Shown: in pieces, positions 24,133 to 35,750 of the stretch | Layout: each line of letters starts with the position of its first letter | Position numbering within the stretch: position 1 is the first letter of the stretch | Source: Pyrenophora tritici-repentis | Lineage: Eukaryota; Ascomycota; Dothideomycetes; Pleosporales; Pleosporaceae | Assembly: GCF_003171515.1 (NCBI RefSeq) | Contig: NC_089399.1 | Location: 3,968,001-4,032,000, forward strand | DNA length: 64,000 nucleotides | Reading direction: 5' to 3' | Made by a program: the position numbers and the translations under genes | Notes under the pieces: model-generated | What the model was told of the DNA's origin: nothing | Databases searched by the model: none | What the model saw: only the letters and a program-made list of their open reading frames with translations

Positions 24133-24997
24133 CCCGCAATTAGATACTGGGGAAACGAACATTCCAGTTACATTCTGCTGTAACGTAGCGAGGAGGCTGT
24201 GCATGCACCTTCTTCTACTAGACGCAGTGCAATGTTAGAGAGAGCCAATGAAAGTTTTGGCTTCATAACGTTGAGCGTTGAAGCGGCTTCTCCACGGTGA
24301 AATTCTTCAAAGGAAGGCCATGGACGGGTGCAGAGCGTCACCGTATGACAAATACTTTGCTTCGCGAAAAAATAAGCTGTACAATGCTGAAGGAGGGTAA
24401 CTAGTCCTACTAACCGCCAGGAGCAATCCAAGCTTCTTTATGTGTTTCAAGCTCCATACGGCGAGTGTTGTAGTGAGATAGTACCCCTGAGGCACTGCAC
24501 TAATCGTGTTATGAAGTCATGCATCACGCTCGACTCTGGGGTTGCGCAGACAAAGTTTTTGGAATATACGGCCATCTCCGTCATCAGCGTGAACCTACAT
24601 CTCCGCCATCTCCTCGAAATGGTGGCGCAGCCTTGTCCCGGCGTAGATCTCAAAGGATCCCGCGTCGATCTAGACGAAAGCTGCCAGCGGTGATGTCATA
24701 CGGCCAGCCAGACCTTCATCCTTGCTTCTCTAGGGTTCGATCTAGAATGGAGCGCAATAGCTTAAATTAATCCTTAACCTTTGCGTGGACCCTGATTCCC
24801 CAAAGTTGATAACTACCAAACTATCAGTTATCCCTACTTATTCAAGCTTCATTTCCGGAAGATCGACCGACCCCGCTATCGCGTACCTAACTCAGCTAGA
24901 GCGCGTGAAGCTTCACAACAACAATTCCCGCGACACCCCCAACTTACGTTGCACCACCTCTATCCAGAGAAACGAGTTACACATATAATTTGTAAAA
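24133..24997. other. Region between the transposon and the Slm1-like gene
   Basis: No supported gene. Short open frames on both strands (such as 24168-24431 minus) lack recognisable features. The last ~200 bases are A/C-rich and likely form the promoter and leader of the gene at 24998. Confidence 0.5.
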
Positions 24998-26569
24998 ATG
25001 GCTTCCCCTACAACAGAGATGCCGTCGCGTAGTACCACGAACAGATCAGACGACGACGCCGTTCCAGGAGAAGATACCTCAGAGGTAAGCCATCCAGAAA
25101 GATACCAAATGTCATCTTTCTAACATTTCGCAGGTCACAAAGCTATTCGCGGAGCGATTGCAAGCGTGGAAGCATGCCGTGGCCTACCTCGAAGACTACG
25201 TTACCGCGACAGAGAAGACAAACCACGCACACGGCAAAGAGTATGAGAGGGTTCTAAAGGTCGGTACTGAATGCGCAATTTGTGGATAAATTTACTAATA
25301 TGCGATAGACTGTCAAAGACCCATTGAAGGAGGGTCACCACTTCGACCAATCGCTCGGCGGTATTGCAGGCATGTTTGAGAACATGCGATCCAACACCCA
25401 GGTACGTCGAACCAATGCGCGGCTATACACCTTTCTGACAAAACCAGGGCCTTTCCAATCAGCATTACGAAACAGCCAAGCAGCTTAAAGGCACCATCCT
25501 CCCCATCTTCGACCGTCTGCATACCGAGATCAAGAACAAAAGTAAGGAGCTTACAAAGGGAGCTGGCAAGGGTAGCAAGGCTGTCGACAAGGCTCGTCAA
25601 CAAACACAAAAGCACATTGAGCTCCTTGGTCAGTACACGGCGACCTTTGACTCTCACCATGGCAACCTAAAGGCTACCGACGATCCCTATGTCATTTCAC
25701 GTGGAGTCAACCACCGCCTACACAAGCAAGTTCAGGAGGAGAACAACAACCGACAAGACTTGATCAGTGTGCAGAACTCATTTGCGCAATTTGAAGCGCA
25801 CATTATCCAAACAATCCAACAAGGAATGACTCAGTTCCAGACAATCATGAACACCCAGGCCGAACAGATTAAAGCTGCCTACACAGATATGGTGGGCACC
25901 GCTCAACGCATCCCCGTAGACTTTGAGTGGAACGGCTTCATCCAGCGCAACAACAACATCCTCATCGACCCTTCGGCTCCAGCACGCAATGCAGCAGACA
26001 TTAGCTTCCCCAATCAAGCCCACCGTGCCACGCAGCCACTCATTTCCGGTTCGCTCGAGAAGAGGGGCAAGATCATGCGCTCATACGACACAAACTACTA
26101 TGTCATCACGCCGGCAAAGTTCCTGCACGAGTACAAGACTGACGACGACGTGGCTAAGGACCCAGTCCCGGAAATGTCCTTGTATCTCCCCGACTGTATC
26201 ATCGGCGCTGTCAATGGCCAGAAGTTCAATGTCAAGGGCAAGGATGTGTCCAAGGGCAAGATTGGCGGTGCCTTTTCCATGACACATGAATTTGCTTTCA
26301 AGGCGCACACACCGCAGGCCGCAGCTCAGTGGTACGAGGTTATTAAACAGGCTGCTGGCACTGTTACCGCTGAGGTGCCTGATGCTAGTACGCCAGCTAG
26401 CCCTGTGACTGATGATCACGTCGCTGGTGGTGCAGCACAGCCTGCTCCTCTTCAGACACAGGGTCTGGAGAAGACTGGCACCAACACGACTCAGCCGGGA
26501 TCCGCAGTACCCGGTAGTGCCACGGCTGCACCCACCAGCGCCGTGCCAGGCGAGCCAGGCAAATACTAG
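24998..26569 (+). CDS. Slm1/Slm2-like PH-domain protein (TORC2 effector family)
   Basis: Slm proteins bind PI(4,5)P2 at the plasma membrane (eisosomes) and carry TORC2 signalling in yeast. The predicted protein has 475 residues. Exons: 24998-25084, 25134-25259, 25309-25401 and 25448-26569, phase 0 throughout; the second donor (gtcggt) is weak. Residues ~30-250 form an F-BAR/BAR-like helical region (FAERLQAWKHAVAYLEDYV, HHGNLKATDDPYV, FEAHIIQTIQQGMTQFQTIM). The PH domain spans about 265-390 (LISGSLEKRGKIMRSYDTNY through AAQWYEVIKQAAG). The C-terminal ~90 residues are low-complexity Ala/Pro/Thr/Gly and probably disordered. The gene is convergent with the ALKBH1-like gene. Confidence 0.88.
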
Positions 26570-26728
26570 CGGGAATAGTCCCTCGGCTTCTTCCCCCGCT
26601 GCGAAAAGACTCAACGTGCAAGGTTGAAACGTTGGACACGTGATTGCGTATACATACCCCCTTTTGCTTGATACACGTAGATTGTTTGTTTGCTATACCC
26701 TAATAAACACTTTATTTCTTGAAAATCT

Positions 26729-28076
26729 TCAATCCCACATCTGTCTTACATTGAGATTCACCCGTTTATTCGCCATCCACCCTTTCCACGCCTCGTATTC
26801 TGCTTTTCCATGTCCATCCGTGCTTCCACTAGGCCAGTTTGCCAGATACGCCGGACACGTCCCTGCTACTATCTGGGGTACACCATGCCACGCAAACCGC
26901 GACGTGCCACTCATGTACAATGCACTTCCCGACCTGAGTCTGAGTGTTAGTACCTTCTCCCCCTCCTCCCCACCATCCTCCCCCTTCTCTTTACCCGCAC
27001 CAACAACAAAAACAGCATCACACCCCAAACTCACACTCACCAACCCCCTCCCACTGTCCTCGGCAACATCCCGATGCAAACTCAACGTATCCCTCGGAGA
27101 ATACAAATTCACAATCGCCGCCTCTGCACGCGTTTGCGGGAAAACAGCTTCTAACAAGGCTTTTATATCGGTGGGGAAAGGAGGGGGTGGCGGTGTGGTT
27201 GGGTAGCGTTTTAGGGTCCAGTTGTATTGGCCGCCGAGGGTGGTCCAGCGGAGTTTGCGGGTTAGGAGGGGGAGATGGGGAGGGGGTGTGGATGGTGGGG
27301 TTTAGGGGGAGGCGATGGGGGGGGGAGGTTGGGGAAGGGTGAAGAATGAGGATGAGGATGGGGGGTAGGTTAGGTTGTAGTGCGTGTGGATGTTTGTTAG
27401 GTGGGCTGGGTTGGAGAGGTCGCGGTGGAGGAGGCGGGATAGGAGGATGGATTGAATTTCTGGGGGGAGGAGCGTGGGGAGGATGTGTAGGCCTGTTGGT
27501 AGGTTAGGTGTGGTTTAGGAGATGGGGGATGCTGGGAGATGATGTGGATATGGATAGAAATGAAGGTGGTGGAAATGAAATGGAGTACTGCAATCTGAAG
27601 TAATTTATCAGGGGTGATAGGTGAGTTGGAGATAAGAATAAGGCAGTAAAAAAAGTTATGTGCAGTTTGAAGTATACTCAGATAAAACTACTGACCAATT
27701 CATCTAATTGACAGGGATAGGTTGAAATGGAACCGTATGCAATCCCATGACAGCGCAGAAAACGCAAACATTACAAGCACAAAGAGACTTTCCTACCTGG
27801 CATGTCCTCGTGCTCGTAGACTGGTATCGATGACGGCAAGTCTAGCTCTTGCGCCACCACGTCTTGACCGGCGAAGGCGCGGAAAGTAGCGGTCAGTTGC
27901 TCGGCCGCGTGCTGCTCAACAACGTGTACATTGCTGTTGGATGACGCAGTTGCATAATCTGTAATGTCGATAATCTCCGTGTCTTGATTGAGTTGTTCAA
28001 GTCCCATCTTTTGGTACTTTTTGTAGACATTGCGGATGCCGTCCGGAGGCCGCTCATGAGGATCGAGGTGGTGCAT
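26729..28076 (-). CDS. ALKBH1-like 2-oxoglutarate/Fe(II) dioxygenase, reading frame broken
   Basis: AlkB-family dioxygenases oxidatively demethylate nucleic acids; the ALKBH1 branch acts on DNA or tRNA. Exon 1 (28076-27797) encodes MHHLDPHERPPDGIRNVYKK. An intron of ~304 bp ends at 27493, and exon 2 starts at 27492 (LHILPTLLPPEIQSILLSRL). A TAA at 27302-27304 interrupts this frame. Downstream the same frame resumes with LRWTTLGGQYNW, the iron ligands in SLHRD and FAWHG, and RVNLNVRQ, ending at 26729. The coding strand has no GT between the exon-2 start and the stop, so no ordinary intron removes it. Shortening the 9-base run at 27317-27325 by two and the 5-base run at 27268-27272 by one would give a continuous frame reading LNPTIHTPSPSPLLTRKLRW. 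The catalytic part is therefore intact but formally cut off. Confidence 0.78.
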
Positions 28077-28490
28077 CCCGAACCACCACACTTGGTATTA
28101 TAACCGTGCAGATGGTGATAGCAGGATATGTTTTTCAAGCAACCGTCGCCCCGCGGCGGGAAAGGTAAAGGCAGTTGGGGGACATGCAGCAGGAGCGTGA
28201 CTAAGCTCGCGTTTTTTGGCGCCAACAGGGCCCTGCCTGGCGCGTTTCCGCAAGCGTCGGTCGAGGTGTTTACCCTATCTGAATTTCTAGGCACAACACC
28301 AACGCCGCTTTCTCCTTGAACTACTGCACACCTTCTTCACACTGCACTCTGCGAGGACAGGTGTATAAAAGGAAGAATCTCAGTGCATCTGTAAACCCAG
28401 CCGACTCGATCTCGCTGCAAAACAGCACAAGTTTAATCACCCCAGCTAAACACGCTTGACCGCTTATCGTCTTGAGCATCCGCAGTCACA
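28077..28490. promoter_or_regulatory. Divergent promoter of ALKBH1-like gene and Cdk1
   Basis: This 414-bp interval lies between two outward-facing starts. A tataaa-like sequence occurs at about 28363-28368, upstream of the Cdk1 start at 28491. No specific operator is recognised. Confidence 0.5.
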
Positions 28491-29615
28491 ATGGAGAACT
28501 ACCAGAAGTTGGAAAAGGTCGGAGAAGGTAAGAGGCTTTCGTTTTGGTACTGCAGCATCATGACATGCTTACTAACCTAAACAGGAACTTACGGAGTTGT
28601 CTACAAGGCCCGAGACCTGACGACCAAAGACCAGCGCATTGTCGCATTGAAGAAGATCCGCCTGGAAGCCGAAGATGAGGGCGTGCCGTCGACTGCCATT
28701 CGCGAAATCTCGCTGCTCAAGGAAATGAACGACCCGAACATTGTCCGCCTCCTCAATATTGTACACGCCGACGGACACAAGCTGTACCTCGTCTTCGAAT
28801 TCCTCGATTTGGATCTGAAGAAATACATGGAGGCGCTGCCCGTCAGTCAGGGTGGACGAGGCAAGGCGTTGCCAGAGGGCTCTGGTTTGGCTGGTCAGAA
28901 TCTGGTCATGGACGACAAGATGGTGAAGAAGTTCATGATGCAGTTGTGCCAGGGTGTCAGGTACTGCCACGCTCACCGCGTGCTGCATCGCGATCTTAAG
29001 CCTCAGAATCTGTTGATCGACAAGGACTGCAATTTGAAGTTGGCGGATTTCGGTCTGGCGCGCGCCTTTGGTGTCCCGCTCAGAACATACACGCACGAGG
29101 TATGACGATTTGCACAAAACTGGAGGTTCTGTCTAACATTTACAGGTTGTTACGCTGTGGTACCGCTCTCCAGAGATTCTGCTCGGTGGCCGTCAATACT
29201 CTACTGGTGTCGACATGTGGTCTGTAGGCTGCATTTTCGCCGAGATGTGCACGCGCAAGCCTCTCTTCCCCGGCGACTCTGAAATTGACGAAATTTTCAA
29301 GATCTTCCGGTATGTTGAGCCTCATCATGCACATACATGACACTGACACTCGCCAGTATCCTCGGTACGCCCAATGAGCAGGACTGGCCTGGTGTCACAT
29401 CTTTCCCCGACTTCAAGCCGTCCTTCCCCAAGTGGGGTCGGACGGATGTCGCAAACATTGTCACAAACCTCGATGAGGTCGGTCTCGATCTGCTCGATCT
29501 GCTCCTTGTATATGACCCTGCTGGCCGCATTTCGGCAAAACAGACCGTCGTACACCCTTACTTTGGTGGAATGAACGGTGACACGCGTCACGAATACAGC
29601 AACGGCTATCACTAA
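28491..29615 (+). CDS. Cyclin-dependent kinase Cdk1 (Cdc2/NimX type)
   Basis: The master cell-cycle Ser/Thr kinase, active with mitotic and G1 cyclins in nucleus and cytoplasm. The predicted protein has 324 residues. Exons: 28491-28527, 28585-29099, 29146-29309 and 29357-29615. The first intron splits the glycine-rich loop [11 protein letters not shown], which carries the Thr/Tyr pair targeted by inhibitory kinases. The cyclin-binding helix is canonical (PSTAIRE), the catalytic loop is [10 protein letters not shown], the metal-binding motif is DFGLA, and the activation segment contains [19 protein letters not shown]. An insertion of about 25 Gly-rich residues after [12 protein letters not shown] is a feature of filamentous-fungal orthologues. 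Nothing is missing. Confidence 0.97.
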
Positions 29616-29999
29616 ATGTCCCTGGAGGACACTACGAATGTTATGGATTGAGTGAATGTGTAGGTTCTGCGAAGTTCACTAGATATTAGTGACAGCATTC
29701 CCTTTTGTTCTGGATACAAGGACAGACATAGTCAAGGTCTAGGGCTGTACCTCAACGGACAGCAAGTGGCGTTCCGGTCGGGCAATGTTAGCACTTGCAT
29801 GCATCATATTTTGTAATGCAGCCAACTAAGTGTCTCCCAATATTTTCTGACGATCTGACTCGTAATGTCATCCGTGTTCCAGGGCCGTCATGACGTAGCG
29901 TGTCTGCCCCACTTCAGCCCTACGAAGCACACGCTGGATGCAGGAACGCGTCCACGTACCAGGTTGACTTGTAGACTTTGCCCACCATATGCTGTAAGC
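29616..29999. other. Spacer between Cdk1 and GH18-UBA gene
   Basis: The 384 bp contain the Cdk1 3' end and GH18 promoter. The GH18 frame stays open upstream to 29865, so a longer N-terminus is formally possible, but that extension has no domain or signal-peptide character. Confidence 0.5.
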
Positions 30000-31306
30000 A
30001 TGACTTCGTCCGCACCAAAACTCCTCCCCCCTACTACCGGACCCCGTTTGATTGTTTATCACCAGACTTTCCACGACTCAGATGGCAACTACCACTCGTT
30101 ACTGCCTCTGCTTACCAACAACACGGGCATCACGCATGTCATCGTCGCGGCGATACATTTGAATGATGGTCCGGGGAATATCACGTTGAACGATCACCGT
30201 CCAGATGATGCGAGATACACACAGCTATGGGGGGAGGTGGAGTGGTTACAGGGGAGCGGGGTCAAGGTATTGGGCATGCTAGGAGGGGCAGCCAAAGGCA
30301 GTTTCGAGAGACTGGGCGGCGACGATGAGAATGTACAGGATATCGTTATGAGTAACCAATCTTATGTGAGCTAATGGAGCGCAGTTTGAAGCGTACTACA
30401 CATCCCTCCACGCCATAATATCCGTCTACAAGCTCTCCGGCCTCGATCTCGACGTGGAAGAAGAAGTCCCCCTCGCAACCATAACGCGTCTAATCTCCCG
30501 TCTACGAGCAGACTTTGGCCCGGACTTCATCATCACCCTCGCGCCCGTCGCTACAGCTCTCATCCCCGACCCGAACATTCCCGCCCACTTGCGCCCGCCC
30601 CGCCCAATGTTAGCCTCAGGCCCCAGCCCCAACCCGCTCCATCCCACACTCCCCCATCTCAGTGGCTTCAGCTACCCCGAGCTCGAATGCAGCGTCTACG
30701 GCCGGGAAATCTCCTGGTACAACACGCAATTCTACTGTGGATGGGGCGACGCCGGAACAACAATGTGGTACGACACCATCATCGCCGCAGGCTGGAAACC
30801 AGAAAAAGTCGTCATGGGCGTAGTTACCAACCCCGGCAACGGCGCCGGGCATATCCCCCTGGCTAAACTGAGCGAGAATTGCGCTAGGCTACGCGACAAG
30901 TACAAGGGCGTTGGCAACGGCTTCGGCGGCGTCATGGGATGGGAGTACTTCAACTGCGGGGATTACGAAGACGATCTCGTACATGTTTCTGAGCTTGAAC
31001 TCAATACTGAGACTGTGCAGACGGGGTGGGTGGCGGCGCTGGGCAGGGTCTTGCGTAGTGAGGTACCGCCATCACTACCATCACCGCCAACGGAACAGCA
31101 GCGCCCGTTGCAAGCCGTTACCGCAGACCAGATTCGCAACATGGTTACCAACTTGCCTCCAGCACGGGCGCCATGGCCGGATGAGGAGGTGCAGAAGTTG
31201 GTTGTGCTGGGGGTTTGAAAGACACGAGGCTGTTGCTGCGCTGAATGCTACGGATGGGAATGTGGAAATGGCGGCGGGGTTTTTGTTTGAACATTATCCT
31301 GCGTAG
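30000..31306 (+). CDS. Intracellular GH18 chitinase-like protein fused to a UBA domain, one apparent frameshift
   Basis: Exon 1 (30000-30332) and exon 2 (from 30385) encode a glycoside hydrolase family 18 TIM-barrel: PRLIVYHQTFHDSDG at the start, GVKVLGMLGGA, and the catalytic strand SGLDLDVEEE, which retains the D-x-D-x-E core but has Ser where the first Asp of the usual motif stands. No signal peptide is present, so the protein should be intracellular. In the literal frame it stops at 31216-31218 with VVLGV. If the G5 run at 31209-31213 were one base shorter, the frame would continue to 31306 and read PDEEVQKLVVLGFERHEAVA, ALNATDGNVEMAAGFLFEHY: a textbook ubiquitin-associated domain with its MGF-like loop. 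The fusion suggests a link to ubiquitin-marked substrates (inference). Length with the UBA is about 417 residues. Confidence 0.82.
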
Positions 31307-32372
31307 ATTGTCGTTGCGTAACTTAGATTTTTTAGATGTCGTGGAGTTGGAGTTTAGCAGATTGTGTGGTTTTTGAGAATAATATGTTTTTTTGGTGGGT
31401 TTGTTTGCGGTAGATTTCGAGTTTGATGCTTGTGTGTACATGACTTGGATTGATGGGCACGTGATGATTGGTAATGCGTGTGTGGGAGAAGATTACAAAG
31501 ATGGGGGGGTTCGTCAGCATAGGTTTCGTCCGAGAGGCCGGATGGATGCCAGACGGCAGGCATGTCTACTGGATCCACAATCCTTCTATACGCTAACTGT
31601 GTACTGGTAGAGGTGATGGCGACAGGTGATGCAAGTTAGACTTTGTGTGGGCAATGAATCGGTTTTGGATGTTGAAGGGGAGATTATGTCCGCGCGGGGT
31701 TTAACTACAAGACGGTTGGGACGTATGAGAAGGAGTTGTGTCGTGCGTTCTGAGCACGGCTTTTGTAAGCGTCGTTGATTGAAGTGCTTGCTTTGGTGGA
31801 AGTTGTGGATGAGATGAGGTGAGATGTGTGGGATAGGATTATGCGGTAGTGCGGTTTTACAGACAGGGGTGTTAGTTGTGCAGATGTAAGTAAATCAGGG
31901 GGCCATGTTAAAGGAAACCTGGTTTAGTAGTTTTCGGTAACTAGTTCGGCGGGTCTGAGTTGCTCTGGCGTATCACGACTCGCTAATTCAACTACCCATG
32001 CAAGCACAATATGCAAGCTGCACGCCAAGAGAGAAGTTGGGCAAGTATGGTAGACTTGTGGGGACAATGCACGGTGGTGCTAACTACACAGATTATTCAG
32101 CCTTCCACGACGTTTGTGGTGGATGGGACTGCGGCGGCGGAGGGGTATTTAAGAGATGGGATGGAAGGGTGTTTGGTGGGTATCTCTCACGGGCTTTTCA
32201 CACTTTTGATAGGATTGAGATTTTGAAGAAAGGAATTTGATTCCATCTGATCTATTTCAAGTACTTACGGTTACCATCTTGACGTCTCATTCGCAAACAC
32301 CACGACCAACCCGTCCACCAATTCAATCAAATCAAATCATATCCCATCCGATCAATCCAACCCGCACCCACC
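31307..32372. other. 1.07-kb intergenic region without a supported gene
   Basis: Starts with the G/T-rich tail of the GH18 locus, then unremarkable sequence. Short open frames (31392-31610, 31998-32240) lack family features. A CA-rich stretch at 32280-32370 leads into the SDR start. Confidence 0.5.
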
Positions 32373-33380
32373 ATGGCCGTCTACGTCATCACCGGAGTAT
32401 CAAAAGGCCTCGGAGTGCGTTCCCATCACCCCATTTATACCATACACATACACATACACATACACCTACTAAAACATCCCCACAGTTCGAATTCACAAAA
32501 CAACTCTCTTCGGACCCCAAAAACCTAATCGTCGGCCTCGTCCGCAACAAATCCGCGACCGAGAAGAAGATAAAGCAAGAACTGCCCACCCGCTCAAACA
32601 TCCATATTCTCCACGCCGATCTCAGCAACCACGCTAGCATCAAACAAGCCGCCGCCGACACAGCGCTGATAGTAGGGGATCGCGGTGTTGACGTGCTGCT
32701 TGCGAATGCAGGACTTGTGTCGTATTTTGATGGGTTTACTGCGATTGGGGAGTTGTGTGTTTGCCCTGCCTTCCCCACCCACCCGCTGGCTAACCCCTAA
32801 CCCCCCACAGAGCAAACAAACCAACCGAACTCGAAACCTGCGCCCACGACCTCTTCCAAACAAACGTAATCGGCAATATTCACCTTTTCCACGCTTTCCT
32901 GCCCCTAGTCCTCGCCTCCCCTGCGCCCACTAAACGGGTCGTTACGATAACATCCGGCGTCGCGGACCTGGATCTAACCAACGAGGTTGAAATCGATATT
33001 GGAGCGCTGTACTCTGCGTCAAAGGCGGCTATGAATCTTGTCGTGGCCAAGTTTAGTGTGCAGTATAAGAAGGATGGGGTGGTTTTTATGGGGATTAGTC
33101 CGGGGTTGGTGGAGGTGGGTCATTATGATGGTGGTGAGTTTTTTTCCTTTTTTTTGTTTGTGATGGATGTTGAAGCTAACATGGACGTATAGTTAGCGAA
33201 GAGGAGATGAAGGGAATGATGGCTTTTGTGCAGAAGCTGCAAAAGTATGCGCCGCATTTCAAGGGCCCGATTACGCCCGAGGAGAGCGTTAGGGCTGTGA
33301 GGAGCGTTTGGGAGAATGCGACCGTGGAGAAGGATGCGGGGGCTTTTGTGTCGCATTTGGGGAATAAGCAGTGGGTTTAG
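32373..33380 (+). CDS. Short-chain dehydrogenase/reductase
   Basis: Classical SDR oxidoreductase using NAD(P)(H); predicted 272 residues. Exons: 32373-32414, 32486-32751, 32811-33133 and 33193-33380. The cofactor motif TGVSKGLG is split by the first intron, LLANAG is present, the catalytic Ser is in ITSGVA and the Tyr/Lys pair in YSASKAAMN. It resembles fungal ketoreductase-like SDRs, but the substrate cannot be told. Intron 1 contains a short CA-type microsatellite (cacataca repeats, ~32440-32466). Codon use changes from C-ending in the first two-thirds to G/T-ending after ~33000. It is isolated from any biosynthetic cluster. Confidence 0.9.
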
Positions 33381-34462
33381 ATTGGCTGCGTTAGGTGGGC
33401 GCGATGGGAGGTGATGGAAGTAGCAAGGGATTATGTGTCCTGGTGCTGTTTGATCATGCAACAAGCGGGATTTAATTATTGGGTTTCGACCTCGCTTTTT
33501 CGGAACGGAATGTGTAGATATTGAGTTCGCTTCTTGCTTGTTCCCGGGTATTGCGCTCCTTCGGTCGGATTCAATGGTTGGTGACTATACTTGGTGGATA
33601 GAATATTGAGATAATGGCATAGTATTGTATCTGCTAAGGATAGATGAATCGCTACTGAGATACGGTAGCATATCCCTCCTCTAAATACGTAATGCTGACT
33701 CATCATAGTATATCCGGGTGGGGGTTCTGACACCTTCCACATTAGTACTCTTTAGGCAACCACTTGGTTTAGAGAAATGTTTTTGTAACACCTTCCACGT
33801 TTGGTTGAAAACAGGTAGAAAGTACTATGGCTAGTACAATTTAATTAGATGAAGAGTTTTGGAGGTGTGCTATCCTAATAAAGGACCGCGTGTATAACTA
33901 AGTCTACTAGCACAGCTTTCCTAGACATAACTTATCGAGGAAAGGAAAAAAGAAAAGATTAATACAATATTCCACCCTTCCAGAGACTTATGGGGGAACG
34001 AGAAGAAAAGACCAGGGACCTCGACCCAAAATAGAAGGTAGGAAGACATGCATGAACGTTACCGAGCCGTGGGTACCGTTCCGCCCCGCGCATGAGCTGA
34101 GCCCATGCACCTCAACGCTAGATCCACAGAACAGGCAACTTCATAAATAAGCATCCAGAATCCCGCATCCTCTTCCTTCGCCGAGAAAATAGTTCACAGC
34201 CAATCAAACAACACAATGCTGGGGGTGCAGACGACAGCAATCCGCACTGGGTGCGCCATGTGCGAACGTATGTAACCCACCAACCAGCCCTTGGAGAAAT
34301 CCCGTCTCGGAAAGAATCCGTAGTAACTGCAAGGGCTATTCTAACCACCAACCAGGCCGTGGAATAAATTGCAATAACCCCCGCAAGGATTGTAGCACCC
34401 AGCCCAACCAGCGGAATGGCCTTAAATTATCCTGGCCAAGGGCAAACGATACCCGCAGATCC

Positions 34463-34970
34463 GTGGTCTTAAAGGCGTCACAACCGACGCATCTCCAGGG
34501 CTCAGCGCCGCCGATATCAGATGCTAGCTTCGTTCACACATCGAGTTGGGATATGGAATTGTACCACAGTCTGTCGAGTTCGGCGTCGGTGCATGATTCG
34601 TCTAAGATGAGAGTGCCGTTGCCGTGGACGGGGGTGAAGTTGGAAACGCCGGAGCGGGAGTTGATTGAGTATTGTATGTTTTCTTGAATATTTCGTTGGT
34701 CTACTACCCATCAATCAGTCAATATTGAAACTTGGCAAGAGATGTGCTAATGTGTCTTGTCGTCCTATAGTCTGCTGTGTAGCATCCGCATCACTAGCTA
34801 CCTTTGGCTACGACGCCATGGCCCTAGGGAACATTCTAGTCTAAATTGCCCTAGATGGAGGAACATTAGGTGCCCTCGTCGCGGTCGTTCAATTATACGA
34901 GGAAGATTCTAGAGGCGGTTTGGGCACAGGATGATCTTGGGGAGCGTAGTAGTCTTGGGTATCGGGATAA
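34463..34970 (+). pseudogene. Possible relic of an MFS sugar-transporter N-terminus
   Basis: An open segment from 34463 ends at a good donor (gtatgt, 34674), and an acceptor at about 34769 joins it in frame to FCCVASASLATFGYDAMALG, which resembles the first membrane helix and FGYD motif of fungal hexose transporters. A TAA then interrupts, followed in the same frame by GGTLGALVAVVQLYEED, which resembles the next conserved segment. The sequence dies out soon after. Homology is weak and recalled, not computed. Confidence 0.3.
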
Positions 34971-35750
34971 GTTGACTTGGGTGGTTAGTCATTGTATGAT
35001 TGTTCCTGCTTTCGTTTAGGGTGTTGTTGGAGGGTGTTTGATAGGTTCTTAGTATGTCGTTCGACGGGGTACTAGGCTCTGATAGTGGAGCGGCTTGCTG
35101 CAGGGGTTTCTGTTGGTCCACAAAGATACATCCCGTGTGGTGTTGGAGTTTTGTAATTAACACTGATGTCATCCCGGACGGCAAATAGGCCCGAAAGAAG
35201 AGGCAGATCTTCAATGATTGGTCTACGTAGGTAGCTAGGTACTATGCCGGCAATACTCGTACTGCCCGTCAGAATCCAACATACGCTGACTGGATTCAGA
35301 AAGCGGGTATACTCTAGCCTATCATATACAGCCTTGTTTTTAGTTACTGCGTGGGTGTTAGGCCGTCACGTACGGTGACGGTGGTCTAACGATACTTTGC
35401 GAGCCGCCTCCATTGTACTTCGATCTGACTTGTACTAACCCCGCGTATATCTTCATAGCATCGTGTGCATTGATCGGGAACGAATTATCGACAACTGTAC
35501 AACTGTTTTTGATTCCAATAATTCATTTTGGGCATCAGTACCGTATATCCAACTAGCAAAAGGATAGATAGATAGGGTAGTTATAAATGACTGAAGCTAG
35601 TGTTATAGCGGTTCTTGGCTGAAGTTTACTGCAAATAAACGCTAGGTGCTCCAGAGCACCCGCGGATGTAACATGGATCGAACGGATCAGCCTAGCTTCC
35701 TGTCGTCATTTGTAACTACCGAGTAGGAAGGAAATGTAGGTTTGGTTGGG

